Positions 49,098-60,439 are shown, counted from the stretch's first letter. The stretch: 64,000 nucleotides of DNA from Caenorhabditis remanei (GCF_010183535.1 NC_071332.1:8184001-8248000), one strand, 5' to 3'. The notes: generated by a model not told the origin, from the letters alone. Made by a program: numbers and translations.

Positions 49098-50687
49098 AAA
49101 TAAGAAAGCTTTATTTTCATTTGCACACCACTTCTTGCTCAATTGTAAATATCCACAGATTTTCACCCACCTACTACTTTTGCTTTTTAATACGCGGTTT
49201 ATTATCTTGACCTACTAAAAGAGATTGAAATAAATGTACTATATAATGAAGATAGATAATATAACATAAACTTGGAAACCACTGTTTTTAGTCTCTGATC
49301 AAAGATTTTGATAAGGAATCAACTTGTCTGGACAACAAAGTGTAGGAGAGACAGTCAATTCTAAAGAGACCTAATTCTATCTTTTGCCTTCCGTACTTTT
49401 TCAATCTTCTGACTTCGAGTAGATTTGTTTTCACTGGTGGTATGGCTTGAACTAATCAGTTCTTGGTTCTTCCGATAAAATCGAGTTGAAAAACTTTTCA
49501 GATCAAACCAAAGCGGAGCAACTGTAACTGCTCCATCAATCCAATCAAAAACCATTGTTGAAAAAAATACACAACTTCTCAACGAAACTCACTGAAAAAC
49601 GAAACATTTTGAGTTAATGAAGATAGATCTGCAAACTCATTTTCCTATCACATAGTTTTACAAGAGTTTGAAAACAAAAAAAAAAAGAGAAACGGCTAGT
49701 GGTACTGCCGCCATTCGGTCAGTGCAAAACGAAAAAGATAAAGTGAAAAAAAAGAAACTGAAACGTGAAAAATGATTTCACGTACTTTGGAAAAAAAACT
49801 AAACTTAGCTAATCTTCATAAATAAAAACGTGACCTTGACGTGAAATCTGATTTGTCCATTCCCGTCTACGTGGCAGTTTGTAGCGGTTCCAACTCATCA
49901 GCTTTGGATTTCTTTAGTCCACTTCGACCAATTTTAGTTTTCAGTTATTCTTCTCCGATTTTCCGTCGGTTTTCTTTTGAATAGTGCTCGCCCTGATGTA
50001 AGTTTATATTTGCTCACTTTTTCTTTCCTTTTTTCCATACTCTTACTGGATTCGTCCATAGTTCCGATCTCGGGACTTTATTCCTTTACTCCATACTCTT
50101 ACTGGTTTCGTCCATAGTTCCGATCTCGGGACTTTATTCCTTTACTCCATACTCTTACTGGATTCGTCCATAGTTCCGATCTCGGGACTTTATTCCTTTA
50201 CTCCATACTCTTACTGGATTCGTCCATAGTTCCGATCTCGGGACTTTATTCCTTTACTCCATACTCTTACTGGATTCGTCCATAGTTCCGATCTCGGGAC
50301 TTTATTCCTTTACTCCATACTCTTACTGGATTCGTCCATAGTTCCGATCTCGGGACTTTATTCCTTTATTCCATACTCTTACTGGATTCGTCCATAGTTC
50401 CGATCTCGGGACTTTATTCCTTTATTCCATACTCTCTCTGCTTTTAATTCTCTAACTTATTAAATTTCAATCTCGTTATTTTCATTCTCTTTTTATGTTA
50501 TTTTTTCCTATTTTTTCCTATTTTTTCCAATAATACAATAAAGTATGTTTTTATAATTCAAATTCAGTTTCTCTGCATAAAAAGTTCTTACGATTTGCGG
50601 TCAATACAAAATTGAAACTAGTTGTTTTGAAAAAACATCGACTAGACAAGGAAATTAGTCAATTTGATAAGAGCATCGCTTCATTAT
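49098..50687. other. Region between convergent sodh genes
   Basis: Contains the 3' flanks of both genes and the 56-bp minisatellite. A minus-strand frame at 49361-49582 has no family support. The remainder is AT-rich with A and T runs; nothing else was recognised. Confidence 0.4.
50035..50440. repeat. 56-bp minisatellite, seven copies plus a partial
   Basis: Units begin with CCATACTC at 50035, 50091, 50147, 50203, 50259, 50315 and 50371, each exactly 56 bp, with a partial eighth from 50427. The core reads TCTTACTGGATTCGTCCATA then GTTCCGATCTCGGGACTTTA. Copies are almost identical: one has GGTTTCG for GGATTCG, and the last two have TTTATTCC for TTTACTCC. It lies between the convergent 3' ends of sodh-1 and sodh-2. 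Confidence 0.97.
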
Positions 50688-51844
50688 TTACAAAGAAAAA
50701 TCAACCACGACACGAGAATTTACTTGTCCTTCTTTCATCTTCTCGTAAACATTAGGAACGTCTTCTAGTTTGACGTACTCCAACGGGACCTTTACAGCTC
50801 CACGGGCTACGAAATCCATAGCTTCGTCAGTATCAAGACGAGATCCTATTACAGATCCTTTTATAGTTATAGCATTGAAAATAAGTGGAGTTGTATCAAC
50901 TAGGATCTGAAATTTTCAGATTGTGTTAAGGTTGAGTGATTGACTGAATTCACCTTTGAATCTTTTGGAAGTCCAACTAAAACAACAGTTCCTCTTTTTC
51001 TGATATATTCCAGAGCTTGCTCCATTGGTTTTTTCGAAGCAGCAAAACTAACAACTCCGTGTGGCCCTCCATTTGTGATTTTTCTGATGTGATTGGCAAT
51101 ATCAGGAGTCTCGAATCCATCGACAAACCACTCGGCTCCCAGTTGCTCACAATGCTGTTTCTTGCTCGAGTGATCCACTGCAACTACTCTCATTCCCATT
51201 GCCCTGGCATATTGAATACCAAATGATCCAAGACCTCCACCTGCTCCAGTGATAACAACTATTTGGCCTGCTTTTACATTTGCTTCTTTCAGTGCTTTGT
51301 AAGCAGTTACTCCACCACAAAGTACTGGAGCAGCAGCTGCCAAACTCATCCCTTCTGGAATTCTGATAGTATCCACATCACGGATTGTAACATATTCTTG
51401 GAAGGTCCCGTGGCGATCGAAACCATAATTTTGAATTCGATCGCATAATGGCTCGTGTCCAGTTTTGCAATATTCACAGTTCAAACAATTGGCATTGACA
51501 AGCTATAAAGTAGTTCAAGACGTAGATATGACATAGAAGGAGACAATTGAATCAAATTGAAATACCTTTACACCCGCCATGTCTCCCAATTTCCAATCTT
51601 TGACTTTTGCTCCCATTTTCACAACTCTTCCAGCTCCTTCATGCCCTCCGATCAATGGATAAACTGTTGCATAGGCAAAGTCACCACACCAAGCATGGAG
51701 ATCCGAATGACATATTCCAGAATATTCTAGTTTCACCAGAAGCTCATCATCTTCTGGTTCGGGGACAGTAAACTGGCGAACTTCGAGTGGTCCATTGTAT
51801 TCGTCGAATATAAGAACACGATGGGAAGCGGGAATAGTAGACAT
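50688..51844 (-). CDS. sodh-2: Zinc-dependent alcohol dehydrogenase SODH-2
   Basis: Exons 51844-51566, 51502-50954 and 50906-50688 give 348 residues. The exon lengths (279, 549, 219) mirror those of sodh-1 (282, 549, 219), so the pair arose by duplication with inversion. Zinc ligands are kept: GICHSDLH, GGHEGAG, PVLCGGVT for the catalytic site and NCLNCEYCKTGHEPLC for the structural zinc; the NAD motif is TGAGGGLGSFGIQYA. Codon use is less biased than in sodh-1, which suggests lower expression. The substrate is probably a primary alcohol, inferred from the family. Convergent with sodh-1 across the minisatellite. Confidence 0.96.
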
Positions 51845-52427
51845 CAGATACCGAGAAAGTAAAGATCAGTTTAAATGAATTTGAAAATCAGACAGGTTTT
51901 ATAACCAGCGGGCACGTGGTGAGATGGAAAGGCGGAGAGATGATTGACAACTTTTGATTAGAAACGTTGATAAAATTGTTGTTCCGCCGTGTCTCTGATA
52001 TCGTTCGTAGGTCACACTCTACCCAGATAAAACTACAAATGCAACTTGCGTAGTTACTGTTCCAATCCAAGAAAAAAACGAAGTCTAGTCTGTTGCTAGA
52101 TGAAGTGCGCCAACTAATCTGAAACTTTTGCTCAGAGTTTGCTCGAAAAGTTCAACTAAATCATGTTTTGGAGTCACAAAACAACATGGAATCACAACTT
52201 CTTCTTGCTACCTGTTACAAATTATTGGTTTCTCAACTTCAACACTGAAACACTCCCGTTCTCGTAATTGAGTTTTCTCGAAACTCTCTCACAGAGACAA
52301 CCTATAATCAGGGCGTTGTGATGTAGAAGAGGAGGTACTTTGAAAGAAAAGAGATTTCGAAGTTATATTTCACTATTCGATTACATCTTGTTTCCTCGTC
52401 TGATATTTATTTTTGGTCGTCAAGAAG

Positions 52428-53831
52428 ATGAATGGGACGTATGCAAGGATTATAGTACAACCATTCGACTATCGAACATGGCCGAACTGTGTGGCGGCGT
52501 TGATGATGACTGTGGTATGAAATAGAACATAAACTTTCAGAAAATAGAGTCTACTCTTTTCAGAATTGCTTTCTCGGCATTTTTTTTCAATGCAGGGCTG
52601 ATCCATATTGTTGCGAATGAGAGTCAGCAGAAAACATCTTTTAATATAATTTGTACAATAAGAGCATTAAACAATATTATTGTGTTCGTAACTGCATTTA
52701 TTTTGGTTTATATTCCTAAATCACTTCTGTAAGTTTCAGATGCAGTTCTCAGGTTCCAAATAAAACTGGAACATGACTGAGCTCAACCTATTGCACCTTT
52801 ATTGCACCCTTTTCAGAGGATTCAATCTTCTCCCTGCTAGCGTTGAATCTTTTCTGGTTTGTGTCAGTCTCAACTGTTATCTTTTTAATGAGTTCCAAAG
52901 TATCTATATATCTGTTAATCGTTTTATTGCCATTTATTTTTCAAATCATTACAACACACTTTGTGGAAACTGGGCTACTTATATTGTAAATTTCGCTATC
53001 TTTGCTCAAAGATTCGTTCATGTTTTATTGGAAACATTTGAGAGAATCAGTGAGTTCTCCAGCTGTCGTCTAGTTATGAAAATCTCTGATTTCAGCTGAG
53101 GAGAAATATATCAGTTTCTCTCCAGAATTACTTACTTTCACTTCTTTGGAAGTGTCTCCAGATGGAATGGTTTTGAAATTCTTTCTGATGTTTCTGGCAG
53201 CTTTGGCTGTGAATGTTGCTACTTTTGCCAGAATCACTCTCTTCTACTTGGTATGATTTTGGACTCCAGTTTTTTGTTGGTGTTTTGATTTATCAACATT
53301 TACACTTTGTGTTCTGAAGAAGAGAAAATAAGATTCTCAGAATTTGGTGCAACAAGAATGCAAACAGTAATTATAGTGATTCTAGATGTTTTGTTTTTTG
53401 AACTCTGAATGTTTTCTTGTTCTTTAAAAGTAACCATCAAATGATTTTTCAGAACTCTGAATATCGGAATGACAAAGAAAAGTGGGTGATGGTGCGGAAG
53501 AACATGAGATTGTTTGTCCAAACAATCCTCCAAGATGCACTGTTTTTCGTTGATAATCTTTTCACCTACCAAATGGGGTAATTCTGAAATTAGAAGTACA
53601 AGTTTGCAATAGTACAATATTTTTCAGACAACTCAGCAATCACAGATTTTGGTTTTTCATCTGTGCTACGTTCATCTGGCAATCTATTCATACCATGGAT
53701 GGGTTGGTACTTTAGTTGCACTATAGAGAACAACTGACATTTTCAGATTCATTATGATAATGTTCAATGACAGAATGCATATTCTGAAAAAGTTCATGTT
53801 TGGAACAAGTGAAGTAACCAGCAGTGGTTAG
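52428..53831 (+). pseudogene. Srx-family 7TM receptor with a frameshift in exon 2
   Basis: Exons 52428-52514, 52564-52728, 52817-53049, 53096-53250, 53453-53577, 53628-53702 and 53747-53831 follow the plan of the intact neighbour at 54334. Srx marks: ESFLVCVSLNCYLFNEFQS, SVNRFIAIYFSNHYN, RKNMRLFVQTILQDALFF, FICATFIWQSIHTMDG and FIMIMFNDR. In exon 2 the reading NCFLGIFF is in frame from exon 1, but the following NAGLIHIVANESQQKTSFN is in another frame. The shift falls in a run of eight T (52580-52587), where seven would keep one frame. This is either a recent pseudogene or a homopolymer error in the sequence. Everything else, including splice sites and the stop, is intact. Confidence 0.75.
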
Positions 53832-54333
53832 AACGGAGCGATCTACTTTCGAAATGTCAAGCAGCGGTGAACATTTCAAAGTAACTCACAGAGAAATGAT
53901 GAATGTTTTGTATACTCGAATAAACTGTATTTTTTAAAGTAAATAATTATGAAATCCTTTTCTGGATATCGCAGAATCTATTTCTCTCTTGTCAAGTAAA
54001 CAAGAACTTCTCGTGCTCTTCTATAATTTCGACAAAAGTTATTGGATGCATCACCGATAAAAACCCTGGCACTCCAGTCATCTCCAACATGTTTTCCAAT
54101 CCTCCAGATCTCTAAAAAAGTTGAAACTACAAACAACTTTCCGCTCACTGTTTTCACCTTGTTTGCTGGTCATATCGCTTCGAAATGCCAAAAGATCTGT
54201 TGCTTTCTCAGCATGTAATCACCCAGTATCCCATGGTTTTCAGTATTGAAACCTGAAATTAAAATAGTGTGATGTCAATAAAAAACATTTAGACAACCTT
54301 CTACTCATTCTATTTTACACGTTAGTTTGCAAA

Positions 54334-55586
54334 ATGAATTCTTCGGAGTCTCCAGCCGACTTCAGATCGTGGCCGAACTCTGTGGCAGCATTCCTGATGA
54401 CAGTTGTGAGTACTCGTAGAATTTCTCAGAATTTCTAGTGATTTGTTTCCAGGATGTTGTTTTTGGGATCTTTTTGAGTGGGGCAGTTGTCTACATTTAC
54501 TTTAAAGACACCCAACAGAGAACATCTTTCAATTTTATATGTGCTGTTAGGGCTACAAATAATATTCTAGTTTTGGTTCTGGCGTTTGTTTTCGTCTACA
54601 TACCAGGGTCTATACTGTAAATTTCAAATCAATTTCTCAGTGTTCTGACTTCAAACTCATTCAGAGGCTTCTCAATACTCCCTGTTTGGTTGGAATCATT
54701 TTTCATATGTGCCAGTCTCAACTTCTATATATTCAATGAGTTTCAAAGTAACTATATAGCTTTGAATCGACTCATCGCCATCTATTTGCCGATTTATTAC
54801 AATAAGTTGTGCGGATATCATGCTACAATTTTCGTTAATTCCATTCTCTATGCCGATAGATTTCGAAATATTTTCTTTGAAACCTTGATGAGAACAAGTA
54901 AGATGATAGTGGAAAACGGGTGATCTGAAATTTGATATTTTTCTAGATTCATCCTCCTACATTACTTTTTCTTCGGACATCTTAATGTTCACACAAGTAT
55001 CAACTTATAATGGAGGACTAGTCTATATGGGGGCAATTCTTTTTGGGATAGCTCTGGTGGCCAATCTATTCACATTCATTAAAATTACAATATTTTATTT
55101 GGTAGGTGACTACGAACTAACAGGAAATTGGAAGTTATTTTCAGAAATCTGAAAACCGGAATGATTCTGAAAATATCAGAAGTATCAAGAAAAATATGAA
55201 GTTATTCCTTCAAACTGTCCTCCAAGATGTTCTATTTTTTATCGATAACTTTTCCACATTTTTTGCCAGGTTTGGATGAAAAAGAAACTGATTGCATAAT
55301 CTAGACACTAACTTTTAGTCAACTGATTGATCATCGCTTTTGGCAGTTCATTTGTTGCACTTTTGTCTGGCAAACTTTGCATGTTATTGATGGGTAATTG
55401 AACCACCTGAATACTTTAGTTTATGATAATATGTTTTTCAGATTTATCATGATTATGTTCAATGACCGATTCAGTGTCCTAAAAAGTGCTTTCTTCCCGT
55501 CTTCATCTGTTCCAGTCAGTTCTGTGATGGAAAGTAGTTCGTCAAGAACTCAGCCACGTCGACAAGTTATTGCAGCAGTCGCATGA
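54334..55586 (+). CDS. Srx-family 7TM chemoreceptor
   Basis: Exons 54334-54405, 54453-54616, 54665-54897, 54947-55101, 55145-55269, 55319-55393 and 55442-55586 close in frame to 322 residues. It is a tandem paralogue of the gene at 52428. Typical Srx features: QQRTSFNFICAVRATNN in the first loop, NEFQSNYIALNRLIAIYLP at the third segment, IKKNMKLFLQTVLQDVLFF entering the sixth, and DGFIMIMFNDRF in the seventh, followed by a Ser/Arg-rich cytoplasmic tail. It is probably expressed in chemosensory neurons; no ligand can be inferred. Confidence 0.9.
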
Positions 55587-55863
55587 TAGTCCTTAAGGAA
55601 TCTCATAATTTTTCTTACTTGTAACATTAAATCTCATATACTCTTCTGATAAATTAACAATAAACAGCTGGAATAACTTCTCTCAAAAATCACATTTGCA
55701 GTAGCAAATATTCTGAAAAATGGAAGAAAAAACAAGAAAAACGAACGATTTTCAGCATCAGAGCTGATTATTATGATCTGATAAGTCTCTATTAAATAAA
55801 CCAAATGTTCACTTCCGGTCTCCTAGAAATCAGTCTGAAAGAATAAAAAAGCGTAGATCCGAA

Positions 55864-57128
55864 ATGAAGACTTGTCCCTATTATTTCTTCGATGAGTCTA
55901 ACTATAAAGACTCTCCCCCATCGTTATCTTGTGTTTATTATTACTATTTTTCGTGAGTCAAGCATTTTCTAAACCTGAGTATACCACTCCGTTTTCAGAA
56001 ATTTTATCATCAACTTTTTGGAATTCGAACCATATATTGCTCTTTTCTCCTTATTGATAAACGGAATTCACTTGTTCATCTTGGTTCAGAAGCCTATGAG
56101 AAACTCATCAATCAACCTAATTATGGCCGTCACTTCGTTCACTGATATGATATCTCTAATATATATATATTTTTTTTTTTTAATAATAATATTTATTGAT
56201 TGAAGGACCAAAGGCCGCTTATACATATCAAGGTAAAAATATATATACGAAGTAAAAATACGAAACATTAAAAGTTAAAATTGTTGAGAATCAGAAAATT
56301 GTCAAAGTTATATGATGCAATATGGGATTTGAAAACAATAGATGAGGGACGTTGGGGGAAAAAGTGAGAAGGGAGGGCATTCCAACAACGCAAAGTTCTG
56401 TTAATGAGAAATTGGGAACCTATTTTAGAGGAATTTGACAGAAGAGAGCGTATATGGAAATTATGCCGACGTAAATTAGATACATTAGAAAATTTTACAA
56501 AAGAAATGTTCGGAATAATTATTTCTTTGGAGACAAGGAGTTTATACATTAAAGAAAGATCTAATAATAGTCTGCGCCGCTCTGCTTAACACTAACATTC
56601 CGCTATGCTTAACACTAACATTTTTCATTGCTGAGTTTCCATTGGGTATCGTGAGATTCTGGAAATTATTTTATGACCCCGACGCAGTTGTCGTGTAAGT
56701 CAACATTCTCTGTTTTAGAACACTATTTCCAAACTTTCAGAAAATTTCTAAACTGTTTCTCATACATGTTCTCTCTGTTCCTGTCTGGATACACTTCAAC
56801 TCACATGCTTATCTGTTTTCTTATGTCTTCCCAATATCGTCAAACATTCAAATCCACTTTTTTCTGTAGTTCCATTTCTAAAGCAAAGGTAATCTAAACT
56901 CAAACAATTATTTGTAGGAACCATCAGGTATTTTCAGAACAAGAAGATGAGCGTAATCAGTGTTTCACAAGCTATCAATTGAGATTGCTGAGTGTCGAAT
57001 CTGAATCTGGGACTCAGTACCTTGAGAATATGACATATGAAAATACATACGAAATCATGCGACCTAATTGTATGTTATCCAGTCAGAAGCGGAAATATCC
57101 TATATCGCCAAAAATTGTCAAGTTGTGA
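55864..57128 (+). pseudogene. Srw-family 7TM receptor, interrupted by a retroelement
   Basis: Exon 1 (55864-55952) starts MKTCPYYFFDES, similar to MDKCPFVFFKEY of the copies at 57268 and 63679. Exon 2 from 55999 reads LINGIHLFILVQKPMRNSSI then TDMISL, the first two membrane segments of srw receptors. Retroelement sequence then intervenes. Coding similarity resumes at about 56620 with FFIAEFPLGIVRFWKLFYD and, in the next exon, SGYTSTHMLICFLMSSQYRQ, the sixth and seventh segments, ending about 57128. Segments three to five, roughly 150 residues, are absent, so the gene cannot make a full receptor. Srw receptors resemble FMRFamide-type peptide receptors. Confidence 0.8.
56155..56590 (-). mobile_element. 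5'-truncated non-LTR retrotransposon fragment
   Basis: On the minus strand a 93-codon frame (56549-56268) contains SQFLINRTLRCWNALPSHFF, the R...WN.LP signature found at the C-terminus of CR1/RTE-type reverse transcriptase proteins. It is followed by AATAAATATT and a poly(A) stretch (poly(T) at 56168-56180 on the plus strand). This is the 3' end of an element inserted antisense into the srw gene. Possible flanking similarity (TCTCTAATATA before, GATCTAATAATAG after) may be a target duplication but is not clear. Boundaries are approximate. Confidence 0.7.
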
Positions 57129-57267
57129 AAGTGTCTAGTCTTGATTATATAGCAACTCCCAGTAAGAAATAACCAGAAAACAATCCGATTCTCCAAACAA
57201 GCGTTATAACGAATAAACGTTGATTAAATATTTCTTTCACGCGATGCTCGCCGTTTTATTAACAGAC

Positions 57268-57598
57268 ATGGACAAATGTCCATTCGTCTTTTTCAAAGAG
57301 TATGAAGCCTCTCCTGCTACAAATTTATGTAAGGGTCTTCCTCTCTCACGCATTTCTTCAATCACGAATAGTAATTTTTAAGGTAAATTCAGAAATGTTG
57401 TGATGAATATTATGGCATTTGCTCCTTATATTTCTCTCGTATGTCTTCTGATCAATCTATTTCATGTCATAGTTTTAACTCAAAAGTCAATGAGAAACTC
57501 TTCTATTAATTTGATATTGGCAGCGGTTGCAATTTCAGATATCTTTTTTCTTTCATTTCCGATTCAGTTAGAAGTCGTGGCAATTCAGGACAGTGATG
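57268..57598 (+). pseudogene. Srw receptor fragment, first two exons
   Basis: Exon 1 (57268-57328) reads MDKCPFVFFKEYEASPATNL. Exon 2 from 57383 reads CKFRNVVMNIMAFAPYISL, LLINLFHVIVLTQKSMRNSS and a second segment up to EVVAIQ. The same text recurs at 63679-64000 with few changes. Homology ends at CAATTCAG (57598), after which unrelated sequence follows, so this is a truncated duplicate. The frame stays open to 57708 but without srw similarity. Confidence 0.75.
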
Positions 57599-58260
57599 GG
57601 GTAGAAAAAAAACGCCCCGGAGACCGCAAGAGGCACAATGATGATGATGAAAATGTTGAAAATTGTCTGCTCTTCGTCCTGGATGATTCTCTTTTATTTT
57701 TTTATTAGTGCTCTCTTAGAAGAGTCGACCGACGTTAGAAGGGTCTCCGCGACCGCCGAGATCACCGATTTGTGAACAAAACATATGATGGATGAATTGG
57801 TTGAGTGATGGATACAAATCAGAGAGAAAAGGTGTAAAAGTTATTTTAGCGTGACGGACATTTAGCTTTCCATTTTTCGAAATGACTTATCTTTCTTGAT
57901 AAAATTCGTGGGAATTCAAATTCTTCAACTGGCTCGGAGAACTTCTTTCACTCATCATCAGTCATCAAAATCCATGGCCACGACAAACCCCGAACTCCTC
58001 CTTTTTGTCTTCTTCTTCTCCGAGACGAAAAAACAGAGAAGAAAAAGCTCCGGGTAAATGACAGGGTGTCTTGACGTCCCCGCACCTGGCAAATCGAGAC
58101 GACGACCTCGAAGCGAAATGAGAAATCGGAGAGGGGAACTAAGGAAAAATCTCATTAGAAGTGCTCATCGAGGCAGAAAATCTGAACTAGGAACTACATG
58201 ATTATAATTTTTGTTAAAATTCGATTAACAAAAGATCAATTCTATTTTTGATATCTATTA
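57599..58260. other. Unassigned insert between srw fragments
   Basis: GC content and codon-like texture differ from the flanks. A short frame on the plus strand ending at 57774 (ALLEESTDVRRVSATAEITD) follows a good acceptor TTTTTTTATTAG (57708) and looks like the last exon of some gene. A GC-richer stretch at 57960-58150 looks like a promoter or leader. No family was recognised. It may be cargo duplicated together with the TOMM-20-like gene. Confidence 0.35.
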
Positions 58261-58275
58261 TTTTATTAGGGTATA

Positions 58276-58495
58276 TGGAATTGTCTCTCTGTTCCTGTCT
58301 GGATACACTTCAACTCACATGCTTATCTGTTTTCTTATGTCTTCCCAATATCGTCAAACATTCAAATCCACTTTTTTCTGTAGTTCCATTTCTAAAGCAA
58401 AGGTAATCTAAACTCAAACAATTATTTGTAGTGCCAATTATCAAATGAGATTGCTGAGTTTCGAATCTGAATCTGGGACTCGAAAGGAAAGGGAT
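58276..58495 (+). pseudogene. Srw 3' fragment, copy 2
   Basis: 58276-58430 repeats 56778-56930 almost base for base (TCTCTGTTCCTGTCTGGATA through CTAAAGCAAAGGTAATCTAA). It then jumps to the next exon (CTGAGTTTCGAATCTGAATC) with the part between deleted. It is too short to encode a receptor. Confidence 0.8.
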
Positions 58496-58606
58496 AAGAG
58501 CAACAGACAAATGAGGATCCGTGAGGAGTGGGATGTCTAAACTAAACAGTTTTGGGGAAAAACAAAAAGAGTTAAGAAAAAATAATATGTTGGAAACATT
58601 CAATAA

Positions 58607-58663
58607 TTATTCCAAGTCGTCGGTGTCATCGATGAGCTCTTGAATTTGTGCTGGTGGTCCGTC
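58607..58663 (-). pseudogene. Remnant of the TOMM-20 C-terminus
   Basis: In a frame not joined to the upstream exons the minus strand reads DGPPAQIQELIDDTDDLE and a stop, the acidic end of TOMM-20 as known in C. elegans. It shows that the full-length 3' exon was once present. Confidence 0.8.
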
Positions 58664-58674
58664 TCTTTGAACTA

Positions 58675-59269
58675 TTACTGATCATTATCCAGTTTCTAAA
58701 AAAAATTTGGGAAACTGTTCCAGAGTTTCTCATATATCTATATTACTGAATTGGTGATTTGACAAATGGAAAGGAAGCTTCTCCAATTATTTATGAGCTA
58801 AAAATCATATTGATTAAAAATTAAATGCTCACTTCACGGGCTGACGACAACTGTTGGACAACAGCGCGGTATTTTTCTTCCGACAGTGTTTGTTTGAAGA
58901 TTGACAAAAAATGCTGGGATTCTCCGCAGAGCATGACCGCGTTGGCAATGTGAACGGCTCCCTCTTCAACATTTCCAGCAACCATTAACTGTTGCCCGAG
59001 TTGAACTTCCTGCACGAAGGATTGCTGCTTTTGAGATTCCATTCCTCCGGCTCCAGCTTGAGTGCGTCTCTCTGAAATAATAAACATTATAATTTAGTTC
59101 AAAAAAACCGAAAAGTTGTGCACTCACTTTGCCGAATCTTATCCTTGTACTCCAGAGCATTGATTCGCTTGTGATTGCAGTAGATGCAATATCCGAGGAA
59201 TGCAGCACCGGCAACTCCGGCTGCTAAGACAACATTCGACTTGTTGAGTCCGAAAATTGTGTCGGTCAT
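58675..59269 (-). CDS. TOMM-20-like protein, truncated paralogue
   Basis: Exons 59269-59128, 59071-58833 and 58695-58675 give 133 residues. The N-terminal membrane anchor NKSNVVLAAGVAGAAFLGYC followed by HKRIN matches Tom20, the receptor for presequence proteins on the mitochondrial outer membrane. The TPR-like core is present (FVQEVQLGQQLMVAGNVEEG, HIANAVMLCGESQHFLSIF, EEKYRAVVQQL). C. elegans TOMM-20 has 188 residues; here the Pro/Ala-rich linker is shortened and the last 50 residues are missing because exon 3 stops after KLDNDQ. The lost acidic C-terminus is still readable downstream in another frame. Introns are kept, so this is a DNA-level copy, not a retrocopy. Whether it is expressed is unknown; it may be decaying. 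Confidence 0.82.
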
Positions 59270-59515
59270 TATCTGAAAAAAGTATAATGAAACAATTTAA
59301 TCAAGTTGGGAATATGAAAAAAAAAAGAGAATTTTTATGAACATACTATTTGCATCACAATTTAGGTAATTTTACGCGATTTTGAGATGAACAATGATAT
59401 AAATAAGGTTTAATCAATGAACTTCAATTTTTAAATATATTTCCAGATGAAAATCTGAAATAAAAGCGAGGAAGAAGCAATTAACGCGTTATGGAGGAAA
59501 GTGGCCACCAGAGCT

Positions 59516-59705
59516 GTGCGGAAGTAAAATTTTCGAAAAAGGAAGTCGGAAGTAACTTTTTGAAAAGGGAAGTCGGAAGAGGGAAGAAGAAAGTTAAAAT
59601 TTCGAAAGGGAAGTCGGAAGAGGGAAGAGGGAAGTGAATTTTTGAAAAAGGAAGAAGGAAGGAGGAAGTCGGAAGTTGGGTTCCGAACTCGGAAGTAGGA
59701 AGTTA
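59516..59705. repeat. Degenerate GGAAGTCGGAAG repeat
   Basis: Short units GGAAGTCGGAAG, AGGGAAG and GAAAAAGGAAG recur about ten times with interspersed TTTTTGAAAA. It is followed at 59765-59875 by inverted CTCGA/TCGAGAAA-type sequence (ACTCGATTTCTCGAAAAAAA against TTTTTTCGTTCCCGATTTTC). No gene is present. Confidence 0.7.
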
Positions 59706-59879
59706 ATTTGGAAAAAGACAAATTTTAGAAAAAAAATTTTCTAGTCATCACTGAAATTTACGTACTCGATGTCTCGAAAAAAAATCGGGAAAAATTTCGG
59801 GTACTCGATTTCTCGAAAAAAAGTTTCGAGAAATTTTTTCGTTCCCGATTTTCCCGAAAAAATTTTCTCGACCACACCT

Positions 59880-60320
59880 GTTTAGAACACTATTTCTGAA
59901 CTTTTAGGAAATTTTGAACTGTTTCTCATACCTGTTCTCTCTGTTCCTGTCTGGATACAATTCAACTCACATGCTTATCTGTTTTCTTATGTCTTCCCAA
60001 TATTGTCAAACATTCAAATCCATTTTTTTTCTGTAATTCCAATTCCAATTCGAAGTTAGTCTAAACTCACACAACTAATTGTAAGAATTATCAGAAATCA
60101 GATATTTGCAGAATAAGAAGATGAGCGTAATCAGTGTTTTGCCAACTATCAAATGAGATTGCTGAGTTTCGAATCTGAATCTGGGACTCAGTACCTTGAG
60201 AGTCTGAAATATGAAAATACATACGAAATCATGCGGCCTAATTGTATGTTATCCAGTCAGAAACGGAAATATCCGCCAAAATTTATCAAGTTGGGAAATT
60301 GTCAAGTCTTGATTATATAA
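59880..60320 (+). pseudogene. Srw 3' fragment, copy 3
   Basis: Homologous to 56705-57150: TTTAGAACACTATTTCTGAA, GTCTGGATACAATTCAACTC and the terminal exon (ATGAGATTGCTGAGTTTCGA, GTACCTTGAGAGTCTGAAAT). Base changes and an eight-T run break the frame. Upstream receptor exons are absent. Confidence 0.8.
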
Positions 60321-60439
60321 CACCTCCCAGTAAGAAATAACCAGAAAAAAATCTGATTCTCCAAACAAGCGTTATAACGAATAAACGTTGATTAAATATT
60401 TCTTTCATTCACGTGATGCTAACCGTTTTATTAGCAGAC

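Noticed and set aside
49361..49582. Minus-strand 73-codon frame between sodh-1 and sodh-2
   Set aside because: No convincing acceptor or donor, no recognised family, and it lies in the 3' flank of sodh-1. It stays possible but unsupported.
57958..58155. Minus-strand 65-codon frame MRFFLSSPLRF
   Set aside because: Basic low-complexity reading without splice or family support; treated as part of the unassigned insert.
59431..59721. Minus-strand 96-codon frame over the GGAAG repeat
   Set aside because: The frame is only the translation of a degenerate short repeat.
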